64,000 nucleotides of DNA from Flavobacterium aquiphilum (GTDB lineage: Bacteria > Bacteroidota > Bacteroidia > Flavobacteriales > Flavobacteriaceae): the NCBI RefSeq assembly GCF_027111335.1, contig NZ_CP114288.1, positions 4,030,001 to 4,094,000 of the forward strand. The letters run 5' to 3'. Shown here piece by piece: positions 8,490 to 16,612 of the stretch; positions within the stretch are counted from its first letter, which is position 1, and the number at the start of each line of letters is the position of its first letter. Under the pieces are notes generated by a model. The model was not told the DNA's origin, made no database searches, and saw nothing but the letters and a program-made list of their open reading frames with translations. The position numbers and the translations under genes were made by a program.

Positions 8490-11400
8490 ATGATCCATTT
8501 CTTTGAAAACCAAAGCAAAACTGTTTTTGCAGTACAAACGCAAAACGAAATTTCAGCTCAAGACATTTCAAAACTCAACTGGCTTTTTGCCGACTCTAAT
8601 AAAGTAGAAAAATCCGTTTTGTCGGATTTTTTTGTTGGCCCTCGTGCCACTATGATTACACCTTGGAGTACAAATGCCGTGGAAATCACCCAAAACATGG
8701 GGATTTCCGGAATCATCCGTATTGAAGAATTTCAGAAAGTAGCAGCCGATTTCAATGATTTCGACCCAATGCTTTCGCAAAAATATACTGAATTGAATCA
8801 AGATATTTTCACGATTCATATTCAACCTGAAGCTATTTTGGAAATTGAAAATATAGCTGCTTACAACCAATCTGAAGGTTTGTCATTAAGCCCTGAAGAA
8901 GTAGAATATTTGGATAATTTATCAACCAAATTAGGTAGAAAATTAACCGATTCTGAGATTTTCGCTTTCTCTCAAGCCAATTCAGAACACTGTCGTCACA
9001 AGATTTTCAACGGAACTTTTGTTATCGACGGAGTTGAAAAAGAAACTTCTCTTTTCAAATTAATCAAAAAAACATCTCAGGAAAACCCTAATGATATTGT
9101 TTCGGCTTACAAAGATAACGTGGCTTTTGTAAAAGGACCAAGAGTACAGCAATTTGCTCCAAAAACGGCCGACAAACCTGATTTTTACGAAATAAAAGAA
9201 TTTGATTCTGTTATCTCCTTAAAAGCAGAAACACACAACTTCCCAACAACTGTAGAACCTTTTAACGGAGCTGCAACAGGTTCGGGAGGAGAAATTCGTG
9301 ACCGTTTAGCTGGAGGACAAGGTTCATTGCCAATGGCGGGAACTGCAGTTTATATGACTTCGTATTCTCGTTTGGAACAAGACAGACCTTGGGAAAATGC
9401 TGTAACCGAAAGAAAATGGTTGTACCAGACTCCAATGGACATCTTGATTAAAGCTTCAAACGGAGCTTCAGATTTTGGAAATAAATTTGGGCAACCGCTT
9501 ATTACCGGTTCGGTTTTGACTTTCGAACACGAAGAAACCACCCCTAACCCCTCCAAAGGAGGGGAATTAAAAACCCGTAAAATTGGTTACGACAAAGTAA
9601 TCATGCAAGCGGGTGGAATTGGTTACGGAAAACTAGACCAAGCCATCAAACACAAACCGCAGGAAGGCGACAAAATCGTTATCCTTGGTGGTGAAAACTA
9701 CAGAATTGGGATGGGGGGAGCTGCGGTCTCCTCAGCAGATACAGGAGCTTTTGGCTCGGGAATCGAATTAAACGCTATTCAGCGTTCTAACCCTGAAATG
9801 CAAAAACGTGCCGCTAACGCCATTCGTGGTTTGGTGGAAAGCGACAACAACCCAATTGTTTCTATTCACGATCACGGAGCTGGTGGACACTTGAACTGTC
9901 TTTCGGAATTGGTGGAAGAAACAGGAGGATTGATCGATTTGGATAAATTGCCTGTTGGTGACCCTACCCTTTCGGCGAAAGAAATCATTGGTAACGAATC
10001 TCAGGAAAGAATGGGATTGGTTATTGGCAAAAAAGACATCGACACTTTACAAAGAATTGCCGAAAGAGAGCGTTCTCCAATGTATCAGGTTGGTGACGTT
10101 ACAGGCGACCATCGTTTTACTTTCGAGTCTAAAACTACAGGTGTAAAACCAATGGATTACGCTTTGGAAGATTTCTTTGGAAGTTCACCAAAAACAGTAA
10201 TGACGGACAATTCCATTGATTACAACTATGCCGGATTGGATTATAACGTAAAAAATATAGCAACATACTTAGAGCAAGTTTTACAATTAGAAGCCGTTGC
10301 TTCCAAAGACTGGTTAACCAACAAAGTTGACCGTTGCGTTGGAGGAAAAGTGGCAAAACAACAATGTGCAGGACCATTGCAATTACCATTAAACAATTGT
10401 GGTGTAATGGCTTTGGATTACCAAGGAAAAGAAGGAATTGCAACTTCTATCGGACACGCTCCTATCTCTGCTTTGATTGACCCTGTTGCGGGAAGTAGAA
10501 ACGCTGTTGCCGAATCATTGTCCAACATTGTTTGGGCTCCAATCAAAGATGGATTGAAAGGAATTTCACTTTCGGCAAACTGGATGTGGGCTTGTAAAAA
10601 CGAAGGTGAAGACGCTCGTTTATACGATGCAGTACAAGGATGCTCGGATTTTGCAATCGAATTGGGAATCAACATTCCAACAGGAAAAGATTCGCTTTCG
10701 ATGAAACAAAAATATCCAAATGACGAAGTAATTGCGCCTGGAACGGTAATTATTTCGGCTGCCGGAAACTGTACAGATATCAGAAAAGTAGTTGAACCTG
10801 TTTTACAAAAAGACGGAGGTTCTATTTACTATATCAATTTGTCGCAAGACGAATTCAAATTAGGAGGTTCTTCTTTTGCACAAACATTGAACGCTATCGG
10901 AAACGATACACCTACAATCAAAGATTCGGCATTTTTCAAAAATGCATTCAATACGCTTCAAGAATTGATTTTAGACAATCAAATCTTGGCCGGACACGAT
11001 ATTGGAAGTGGTGGTTTAATTACTACTTTATTGGAAATGTGTTTTGCTGACATTAATTTAGGAGCGAAAATTGATTTCTCTGTTTTTGAAGAAAAAGACA
11101 TCATCAAATATCTTTTCTCTGAAAACATCGCTGTTGTTTTCCAAGCGAATTCAGATGAAGCGGTTGAAGCTAAATTGAAAGCCAACAACGTAGAATTCTT
11201 CAAACTTGGAAATGCTACTTCCGAAGCTACTTTAGACTTTGGTCCTTGCAAATTGGACATTACTAAGTACAGAGATATTTGGTTTAAAACGTCATTCTTG
11301 TTAGACCAAAAACAATCTAAAAACGGAACTGCCCAAGCTCGTTTTGACAATTATAAAAATCAACCTTTAAACTATACTTTTCCAAGTCATTTTACAGGAA

Positions 11401-12182
11401 AAAAACCTGAAATCGACGGTTCTAAAGCAAGGCCAAAAGCAGCTATCATCCGCGAAAAAGGAAGTAACTCCGAGCGTGAAATGGCAAATGCTATGTACTT
11501 GGCTGGATTTGACGTAAAAGATGTTCACATGACCGATTTGATTTCAGGACGTGAAACCCTTGAAGATATTCAATTCATCGGAGCGGTTGGTGGATTCTCC
11601 AATTCGGATGTTTTAGGTTCTGCCAAAGGTTGGGCTGGAGCTTTCAAATACAATGAAAAAGCAAATACGGCTTTGAAAAACTTCTTCAAAAGAGAAGACA
11701 CTTTATCTGTCGGAATCTGTAACGGTTGCCAATTGTTCATGGAATTGGAAGTTATCAATCCTGAGCATGAAATTCACGGAAAAATGCTTCATAACGAAAG
11801 CCACAAGCACGAAAGTATCTTTACTTCGGTAAAAATTCAGGAAAACAAATCGGTAATGTTATCGACTTTGGCCGGAAGCACTCTTGGAGTTTGGGTTTCG
11901 CACGGTGAAGGAAAATTCAATTTGCCATACGCCGAAGACCAATACAACATTGTTGCAAAATATGGTTACGAAGGATACCCTGCCAACCCAAACGGATCGG
12001 CTTTCAACACCGCAATGCTATGTGACAAAACAGGTCGTCACTTGGTAATGATGCCACACATTGAGCGTTCTACTTTCCAATGGAACTGGGCAAATTATCC
12101 AAAAAACAGAAATGACGAAGTTACTCCTTGGTTAGAAGCTTTTGTAAATGCTAAAAAATGGATTGACAACACAAACAAATAA
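8490..12182 (+). CDS. purL: Phosphoribosylformylglycinamidine synthase
   Basis: At 1230 residues this is the large single-chain FGAM synthase, which turns FGAR, ATP and glutamine into FGAM in step four of purine synthesis. Visible blocks are SQANSEHCRHKIF (about 165), ETHNFPTTVEPFNGAATGSGGEIRD, the Gly-rich GGQGSLPMAG, the AIRS-like C-terminal repeats, and a C-terminal class I glutamine amidotransferase domain with nucleophile Cys1076 in GICNGCQLF and His in MPHIER. Residues 350-360 (TTPNPSKGGEL) look like an added loop encoded by a short palindromic repeat. It has its own promoter and terminator. Confidence 0.97.
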   Translation: MIHFFENQSKTVFAVQTQNEISAQDISKLNWLFADSNKVEKSVLSDFFVGPRATMITPWSTNAVEITQNMGISGIIRIEEFQKVAADFNDFDPMLSQKYTELNQDIFTIHIQPEAILEIENIAAYNQSEGLSLSPEEVEYLDNLSTKLGRKLTDSEIFAFSQANSEHCRHKIFNGTFVIDGVEKETSLFKLIKKTSQENPNDIVSAYKDNVAFVKGPRVQQFAPKTADKPDFYEIKEFDSVISLKAETHNFPTTVEPFNGAATGSGGEIRDRLAGGQGSLPMAGTAVYMTSYSRLEQDRPWENAVTERKWLYQTPMDILIKASNGASDFGNKFGQPLITGSVLTFEHEETTPNPSKGGELKTRKIGYDKVIMQAGGIGYGKLDQAIKHKPQEGDKIVILGGENYRIGMGGAAVSSADTGAFGSGIELNAIQRSNPEMQKRAANAIRGLVESDNNPIVSIHDHGAGGHLNCLSELVEETGGLIDLDKLPVGDPTLSAKEIIGNESQERMGLVIGKKDIDTLQRIAERERSPMYQVGDVTGDHRFTFESKTTGVKPMDYALEDFFGSSPKTVMTDNSIDYNYAGLDYNVKNIATYLEQVLQLEAVASKDWLTNKVDRCVGGKVAKQQCAGPLQLPLNNCGVMALDYQGKEGIATSIGHAPISALIDPVAGSRNAVAESLSNIVWAPIKDGLKGISLSANWMWACKNEGEDARLYDAVQGCSDFAIELGINIPTGKDSLSMKQKYPNDEVIAPGTVIISAAGNCTDIRKVVEPVLQKDGGSIYYINLSQDEFKLGGSSFAQTLNAIGNDTPTIKDSAFFKNAFNTLQELILDNQILAGHDIGSGGLITTLLEMCFADINLGAKIDFSVFEEKDIIKYLFSENIAVVFQANSDEAVEAKLKANNVEFFKLGNATSEATLDFGPCKLDITKYRDIWFKTSFLLDQKQSKNGTAQARFDNYKNQPLNYTFPSHFTGKKPEIDGSKARPKAAIIREKGSNSEREMANAMYLAGFDVKDVHMTDLISGRETLEDIQFIGAVGGFSNSDVLGSAKGWAGAFKYNEKANTALKNFFKREDTLSVGICNGCQLFMELEVINPEHEIHGKMLHNESHKHESIFTSVKIQENKSVMLSTLAGSTLGVWVSHGEGKFNLPYAEDQYNIVAKYGYEGYPANPNGSAFNTAMLCDKTGRHLVMMPHIERSTFQWNWANYPKNRNDEVTPWLEAFVNAKKWIDNTNK
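9537..9569 (+). repeat. In-frame palindromic insertion within purL
   Basis: The DNA coding for residues 350-360 contains a perfect palindrome, CCCCTCC-AAA-GGAGGGG (9548-9564), preceded by a second CCCCTAA. The G/C-tract composition is unlike the surrounding A+T-rich codons, and the encoded TTPNPSKGGEL interrupts an otherwise conserved stretch between LTFEHEE and KIGYDK. It looks like a small palindromic element that has entered an exposed loop without breaking the frame. Confidence 0.7.
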
Positions 12183-12211
12183 AAATTCCCAAAGTTTTTA
12201 TTTCCACATAT

Positions 12212-12245
12212 ACCCGTCTCTTGTTATTTTAGAGACGGGTTTTTT
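12212..12245 (+). terminator. Rho-independent terminator of purL
   Basis: A 10-bp perfect stem, ACCCGTCTCT with its complement, encloses a 9-base loop and is followed by six T residues, 29 bases after the purL stop. Confidence 0.9.
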
Positions 12246-12283
12246 ATGAGTTTTTGCCCTTAACTATAACTAACCTACCCCAA

Positions 12284-13177
12284 ATGACCATTAAGAAAAA
12301 AAATCTTTTTATTGTAAGCCTGCTGTTTTTAATAAATCCTCTGTTTGCACAAATTTCAGATGAATGCCAAAAAACAAATCCTGTCTTGGAATTATTTGGT
12401 TCCAATTCAAAAACCTTAAACCTGAAAGGAAATGTAGCCCAAATGCATGAGCAGCAATTTTCAATAAACGCAAAAGGTGACAAAACGGAAAATGAACTAA
12501 TCAATACTTTTTATAAGTTTTCTACCGAAGGTGCAACCAAAGAATTTGAGCAAAATTATAAGTATCTGAAATCAGAAAAACACTTTTTCAGCTACACCAA
12601 CAAAGGTTATATTTCACATGTCGATATTGAAACTCTCAATTTAGCCAAAAAGAAAGACACATTAAATACTATTCTCGATTCCACTGCTGTTAATGAACCT
12701 CTGGAGCCTTCTTTTTCGACAGTTGACTGCAAATACGTCCAAAAGAAAAACATTTTGTACAAAGGAGAAGAATCCATCGAAGGCTCGTCACCAAAAAAAA
12801 CTACCCGAAAGGAATCCTTTTACCATTTCAATGATTATGACCAAATAATCCTAATTAATCACCAATCGGACAGTATTTCGACAAAATACATATACGATGC
12901 GAATGGTTTGGTAAAAGAAACCCAAACCTTCAAATCGGATGTTTTATCCCATAAAAACATTTACAAATACGACCACGACAATAACCTAATTAAAATAACC
13001 ACAATTAATTCGGACAACACTACAAAATACCCAAACAAAGAAATCGCTATAACCTATAAATTTGACCCTAAAGGAAATATCATCGAGAAAAAAATGATGG
13101 CTTATCTTTATTCTCCAAAAGGGATTAAAGAATTTATTGAAGGTTTTCTGAATGTTTACAATTATGTCTATTTGTAA
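12284..13177 (+). CDS. Secreted protein of unknown function
   Basis: A signal peptide (MTIKKKNLFIVSLLFLINPLFAQ) opens a 297-residue product without cysteine lipobox, so it is exported to periplasm or beyond. I chose ATG at 12284 over an upstream TTG (12254) because it starts directly with the signal peptide. The body has YD-repeat-like strands such as YKYDHDNNLIKITT and YIYDANGLVKETQTF, as in proteins with Rhs-like or toxin_15-type beta-strand repeats, but only a few. No catalytic motif is seen. The leader just before the ATG resembles that of the next gene (both contain AACTAACCTAC). Confidence 0.75.
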   Translation: MTIKKKNLFIVSLLFLINPLFAQISDECQKTNPVLELFGSNSKTLNLKGNVAQMHEQQFSINAKGDKTENELINTFYKFSTEGATKEFEQNYKYLKSEKHFFSYTNKGYISHVDIETLNLAKKKDTLNTILDSTAVNEPLEPSFSTVDCKYVQKKNILYKGEESIEGSSPKKTTRKESFYHFNDYDQIILINHQSDSISTKYIYDANGLVKETQTFKSDVLSHKNIYKYDHDNNLIKITTINSDNTTKYPNKEIAITYKFDPKGNIIEKKMMAYLYSPKGIKEFIEGFLNVYNYVYL

Positions 13178-13285
13178 GTTTCAAATCCCGATTTGCGTTA
13201 ATATATTATCTCAAAAGAATAAAAAGATAATCTGATATAAAAGGCAACGCCCCTTGCTCTTTAAATTTTAAACTAACCTACGCTC

Positions 13286-13729
13286 ATGAAAAAATTTTCA
13301 TTACTGCTTGCTGCACTTATGTTAAGTGCAGCAAATTCTTTTGCCCAAATTAAAATCACGAAAATAAAAGCTAAAGACAAAAACCATTATTTGGCAAATG
13401 TTATTGGGTATCCTATTACCGGCGTTTACAACTATATAAACCAAATAGAGCCTACAACTGTCCTCAATCCAGATGGTACTGGAATTATGCAAAATGAAGA
13501 TCTTGTCAAAGAAAATATTATTTGGGGAATCGAGTGTTCTCAATCAGGAGTTCCTATTTTCAAGGAAGGATTCAATAGTGCTTCTTATTCTTTTTGGTAC
13601 AAAAAAAGCGATACAGCCAAATCCAAATCGGATGATGAAAACGATTGGACATTGCAATCCTTCTCTATTCATTATGACAAAAAGAAGATATTCATTTCTG
13701 GAGAACGAGTAAAAGAATATGTGGAATAA
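13286..13729 (+). CDS. Small secreted protein of unknown function
   Basis: This 147-residue product has a classic signal peptide, MKKFSLLLAALMLSAANSFAQ, and a mature part of about 125 residues rich in Lys, Asp and aromatic residues. No known domain is recognised. It follows another secreted unknown in the same direction with 108 bases between them, and their similar leaders suggest related expression. Confidence 0.7.
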   Translation: MKKFSLLLAALMLSAANSFAQIKITKIKAKDKNHYLANVIGYPITGVYNYINQIEPTTVLNPDGTGIMQNEDLVKENIIWGIECSQSGVPIFKEGFNSASYSFWYKKSDTAKSKSDDENDWTLQSFSIHYDKKKIFISGERVKEYVE

Positions 13730-13914
13730 AATTTTGTAAAAAAACGATCCAAGACACACTTTTGGCCACCAAAACCCTTTGATTTAAAACCATTTAAGAA
13801 AACGATTTCGTTAATTACCAATTCCACAATCAGGTCGCCTTTAATTAATCTTTGGAAAATAAAATTTATTATCATTTTTTATTTAATTTGCGATAAAATT
13901 TAATCATCATTACA

Positions 13915-15696
13915 ATGATAACGATTACCCGTTTATTTGATTTTCCATACTATCAGCTTGAAAATTACAACAAATCAGATGCTTTGGTAACAAAGCAAAA
14001 TGATGTTTGGGTGAAAACCTCAACTCAGGAATATCTCGACAAAGCCAATACCATTTCTAGGGCATTGCTGCGAATGGGCATTCAAAAAGACGATAAAATT
14101 GCTATCATTTCAAGCAATAACAGAACGGAGTGGAATATCATGGATATTGGTATTTTACAAACTGGTGCCCAAAACGTTCCGATCTATCCAACTATTTCAC
14201 ATGAAGATTACGAATACATTCTAAATCACTCTGAATCCATTTATGTTTTTGTTTCAGATATTGAGGTGTTGGAGAAAGTTAATTGCATAAAAGCCAATGT
14301 TCCTTCCCTGAAAGATGTTTTTTCGTTCAATGAAATAGAAGGTTGTAAAAACTGGACTGAATTGTTGAAACTGGGCGAAGACAAAAGCAATCAAGATACT
14401 GTTGAAGAAAGAAAAAACAGCGTAAAAACAGACGATCTGGCCACCATCATTTACACATCGGGGACTACAGGACGACCAAAAGGTGTTATGTTATCGCATC
14501 AAAATGTGGTTTCAAATGTACTTAACAGTGCGCCAAGAATCCCTTTTGAAGCAGGAAAAAGCGTCGCATTGAGCTTCCTTCCTATCTGTCATATTTTCGA
14601 AAGAATGATTTTGTATTTGTACCAATATTATGGCGTTTCGGTATATTTTGGCGAATCAATAGACAAAATCAGCGCTAACATAAAGGAGGTAAAACCAACC
14701 GTTATCACTGCCGTTCCAAGGCTTTTGGAGAAAGTATATGACAGTATTTTTGCAAAAGGAAGCGAATTGAAAGGAATCAAAAAAATGCTTTTCTTTTGGG
14801 CCATCAATTTAGGGCTGCGTTATGAACCTTATGGAGCCAATGGATTTTGGTATGAATTCCAATTGAAAATTGCCCGAAAATTAATTTTCAGCAAATGGAA
14901 AGAAGGTTTGGGAGGTAATCTTGAGCTGATGGTTTCGGGAAGTGCCGCTTTACAAAAAAGATTGGCACGTATTTTTGCAGCCGCCAATATTCCGGTTGTA
15001 GAAGGTTACGGATTGACCGAAACCTCGCCTGTTATCTCCGTAAACGATATGAGAAACAGAGGCTTCAAAGTAGGAACCGTTGGAAAAGTAATTGACAATG
15101 TGGAAGTAAAAATCGCCGAAGATGGTGAAATACTTTGCAAAGGTCCTAATGTTATGATGGGCTACTACAAAGATCCTGAAAAAACAGCAGAAGCTATCAT
15201 TAATGGCTATTTCCACACGGGAGATATTGGTAATATTGACGAAAACGGCTTTTTATCCATTACCGACCGCAAAAAAGAAATGTTCAAAACCTCGGGAGGA
15301 AAATACATTGCCCCGCAAATCATCGAAAATACCATGAAACAATCCCGCTTTATCGAGCAGATCATGGTGATTGGTGATGGTGAAAAAATGCCGGGAGCAT
15401 TTATTCAGCCGAGTTTTGATTTTGTGAAAGAATGGGCAAAATTGCATTCCATTCAATTGGGATCGACCAACAAAGAGATTATTTCCAATCCGAAAGTAAT
15501 CGAAAGAATCCAACAAGAGGTAGATACTTTGAACGAAAAATTCGGGAATTGGGAACAAATAAAACGTTTCGAATTAACACCGGATGTTTGGTCAATAAAT
15601 GGCGGTCACCTTACCCCAACCCTAAAACTAAGACGAAAAATTATATTGGAGATTTACAAAGATCTTTATGAAAAGATTTATGGACATTCGCTGTAA
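13915..15696 (+). CDS. fadD: Long-chain acyl-CoA synthetase (AMP-forming)
   Basis: This 593-residue ANL-superfamily enzyme has the AMP-binding P-loop YTSGTTGRPKGVM (about 181), the motif EGYGLTETSP (about 364), HTGDIG (about 430), and the C-terminal DRKKEMFKTSGGKYIAP hinge with its conserved lysines. The tail matches long-chain fatty acid CoA ligases, so it should activate fatty acids to acyl-CoA at the inner membrane face. It precedes the MarR, fadN, fadA and fadE genes in the same direction and supplies their substrate, but its own terminator makes it a separate unit. Confidence 0.93.
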   Translation: MITITRLFDFPYYQLENYNKSDALVTKQNDVWVKTSTQEYLDKANTISRALLRMGIQKDDKIAIISSNNRTEWNIMDIGILQTGAQNVPIYPTISHEDYEYILNHSESIYVFVSDIEVLEKVNCIKANVPSLKDVFSFNEIEGCKNWTELLKLGEDKSNQDTVEERKNSVKTDDLATIIYTSGTTGRPKGVMLSHQNVVSNVLNSAPRIPFEAGKSVALSFLPICHIFERMILYLYQYYGVSVYFGESIDKISANIKEVKPTVITAVPRLLEKVYDSIFAKGSELKGIKKMLFFWAINLGLRYEPYGANGFWYEFQLKIARKLIFSKWKEGLGGNLELMVSGSAALQKRLARIFAAANIPVVEGYGLTETSPVISVNDMRNRGFKVGTVGKVIDNVEVKIAEDGEILCKGPNVMMGYYKDPEKTAEAIINGYFHTGDIGNIDENGFLSITDRKKEMFKTSGGKYIAPQIIENTMKQSRFIEQIMVIGDGEKMPGAFIQPSFDFVKEWAKLHSIQLGSTNKEIISNPKVIERIQQEVDTLNEKFGNWEQIKRFELTPDVWSINGGHLTPTLKLRRKIILEIYKDLYEKIYGHSL

Positions 15697-15714
15697 AGTT
15701 TTGTCTTAATTAAA

Positions 15715-15754
15715 AAACAAAGTCCCGATAGGTTTTTCTGTCGGGACTTTGTTT
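15715..15754 (+). terminator. Rho-independent terminator of the acyl-CoA synthetase gene
   Basis: A 14-bp perfect stem, AAACAAAGTCCCGA with complement, encloses a 12-base loop and ends in a T-rich stretch 18 bases after the stop codon. Confidence 0.9.
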
Positions 15755-15939
15755 TATATTAAACCTGTCTAGTCATTAAATCAAAGAACTTCTATATGTT
15801 TTTGATTTTGTTGCTACAAATTAAAATTCAATTCTATAAACCATATTGGAAATAACTGGATTTTATATCCTTCAAATCAATATTTCTGTTTTTTTATTCA
15901 AAACTCAAAAAATGCCATTTTTATTAAAATAAAAAAAAT

Positions 15940-15955
15940 AATACGCATGCATAAT
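15940..15955. promoter_or_regulatory. Candidate upstream MarR operator
   Basis: This 16-base site matches the perfect palindrome at 16027 at 14 of 16 positions, and both share GCATGCATAATATT. It lies 87 bases upstream of that palindrome in an otherwise gene-free 380-base region. The repetition suggests cooperative binding by the adjacent regulator. Confidence 0.55.
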
Positions 15956-15962
15956 ATTGGCC

Positions 15963-15989
15963 AAACTCCTTATTCTAAAGGAGTTTTTT
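15963..15989 (+). terminator. Small hairpin with T tail in the marR leader region
   Basis: A 9-bp stem, AAACTCCTT with complement, is followed by a T tract. It sits between the two operator-like palindromes and no gene precedes it directly. It could end a short transcript starting near the first palindrome or insulate marR from read-through of the acyl-CoA synthetase gene. Confidence 0.5.
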
Positions 15990-16025
15990 GTCTATATTTA
16001 TAAAAAATTAAAAAAAATAAATTTT

Positions 16026-16061
16026 TATTATGCATGCATAATATTTTTTTCTTTATTTTTG
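16026..16061 (+). promoter_or_regulatory. marR promoter overlapped by a perfect palindromic operator
   Basis: An 18-bp perfect palindrome centred on ATGCATGCAT (16026-16043) lies 10 bases upstream of a perfect -7 box TATTTTTG (16054-16061), where the -33 region should be. The marR ATG follows at 16079. This geometry fits autorepression by the MarR product. Confidence 0.65.
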
Positions 16062-16078
16062 AAAACGATATAGTAAGT

Positions 16079-16537
16079 ATGAAAGACAAAACAATAGATT
16101 ATATCCTAAGAGCAACTTGGCAGGCTGTATCAAGAATGTACAACGAAGAAGCCAATAAATACGATGCCACAATGGCAACGGGATTTGCCTTATTGAGTAT
16201 TGACCGAGAAGAAGGAACTCCTTCAACGGCATTGGGACCAAGAATGGGAATGGAAGCTACGAGCTTAACGAGAACCTTAAAATCGATGGAGGAAAAAGGC
16301 TTAATTGTCAGAAAAAAAAATCCGGAAGATGGTAGAGGTGTTCTGATTTACCTGACTGATTTTGGAAAAGAAAAAAGAGAACTTTCCAAAAATACGGTTT
16401 TGAAATTTAATGAATCGGTTAGAAAGAATATTTCAGAAGAAAAAATAAACCATTTCATTGAAGTTGCCGAAGTAATCAACGAACTGATTCTGAATAAAAA
16501 CATTTTCAATGATGATGATGACAATAATGAAGATTAA
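16079..16537 (+). CDS. MarR family transcriptional regulator
   Basis: This 152-residue winged-helix protein has the MarR fold: GFALLSIDREEGTPSTALGPRMGMEATSLT recognition region, then the wing (EEKGLIVRKKNPEDGRGVLIYLT). I place the start at ATG 16079 because upstream in-frame codons would run through the operator palindrome and the -7 box. It is followed 75 bases later by fadN. Since it stands at the head of the beta-oxidation genes, it probably represses them and is relieved by acyl-CoA or fatty acid; that ligand is inferred from context. Confidence 0.9.
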   Translation: MKDKTIDYILRATWQAVSRMYNEEANKYDATMATGFALLSIDREEGTPSTALGPRMGMEATSLTRTLKSMEEKGLIVRKKNPEDGRGVLIYLTDFGKEKRELSKNTVLKFNESVRKNISEEKINHFIEVAEVINELILNKNIFNDDDDNNED

Positions 16538-16612
16538 TAGGATTCCATAGAATTAAAAATTAATTAAGAACGGCTATAGCACATTTGATCTCAGACAAAA
16601 AAATTAATAAAT

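Noticed and set aside
10135..10443. Minus-strand frames inside purL
   Set aside because: They lie fully within a well supported enzyme gene and have no independent signals.
16034..16078. Upstream in-frame start for the MarR protein
   Set aside because: The extra 15 codons would overlap the operator palindrome and the -7 box, and the peptide MHNIFFFIFEND is not MarR-like.
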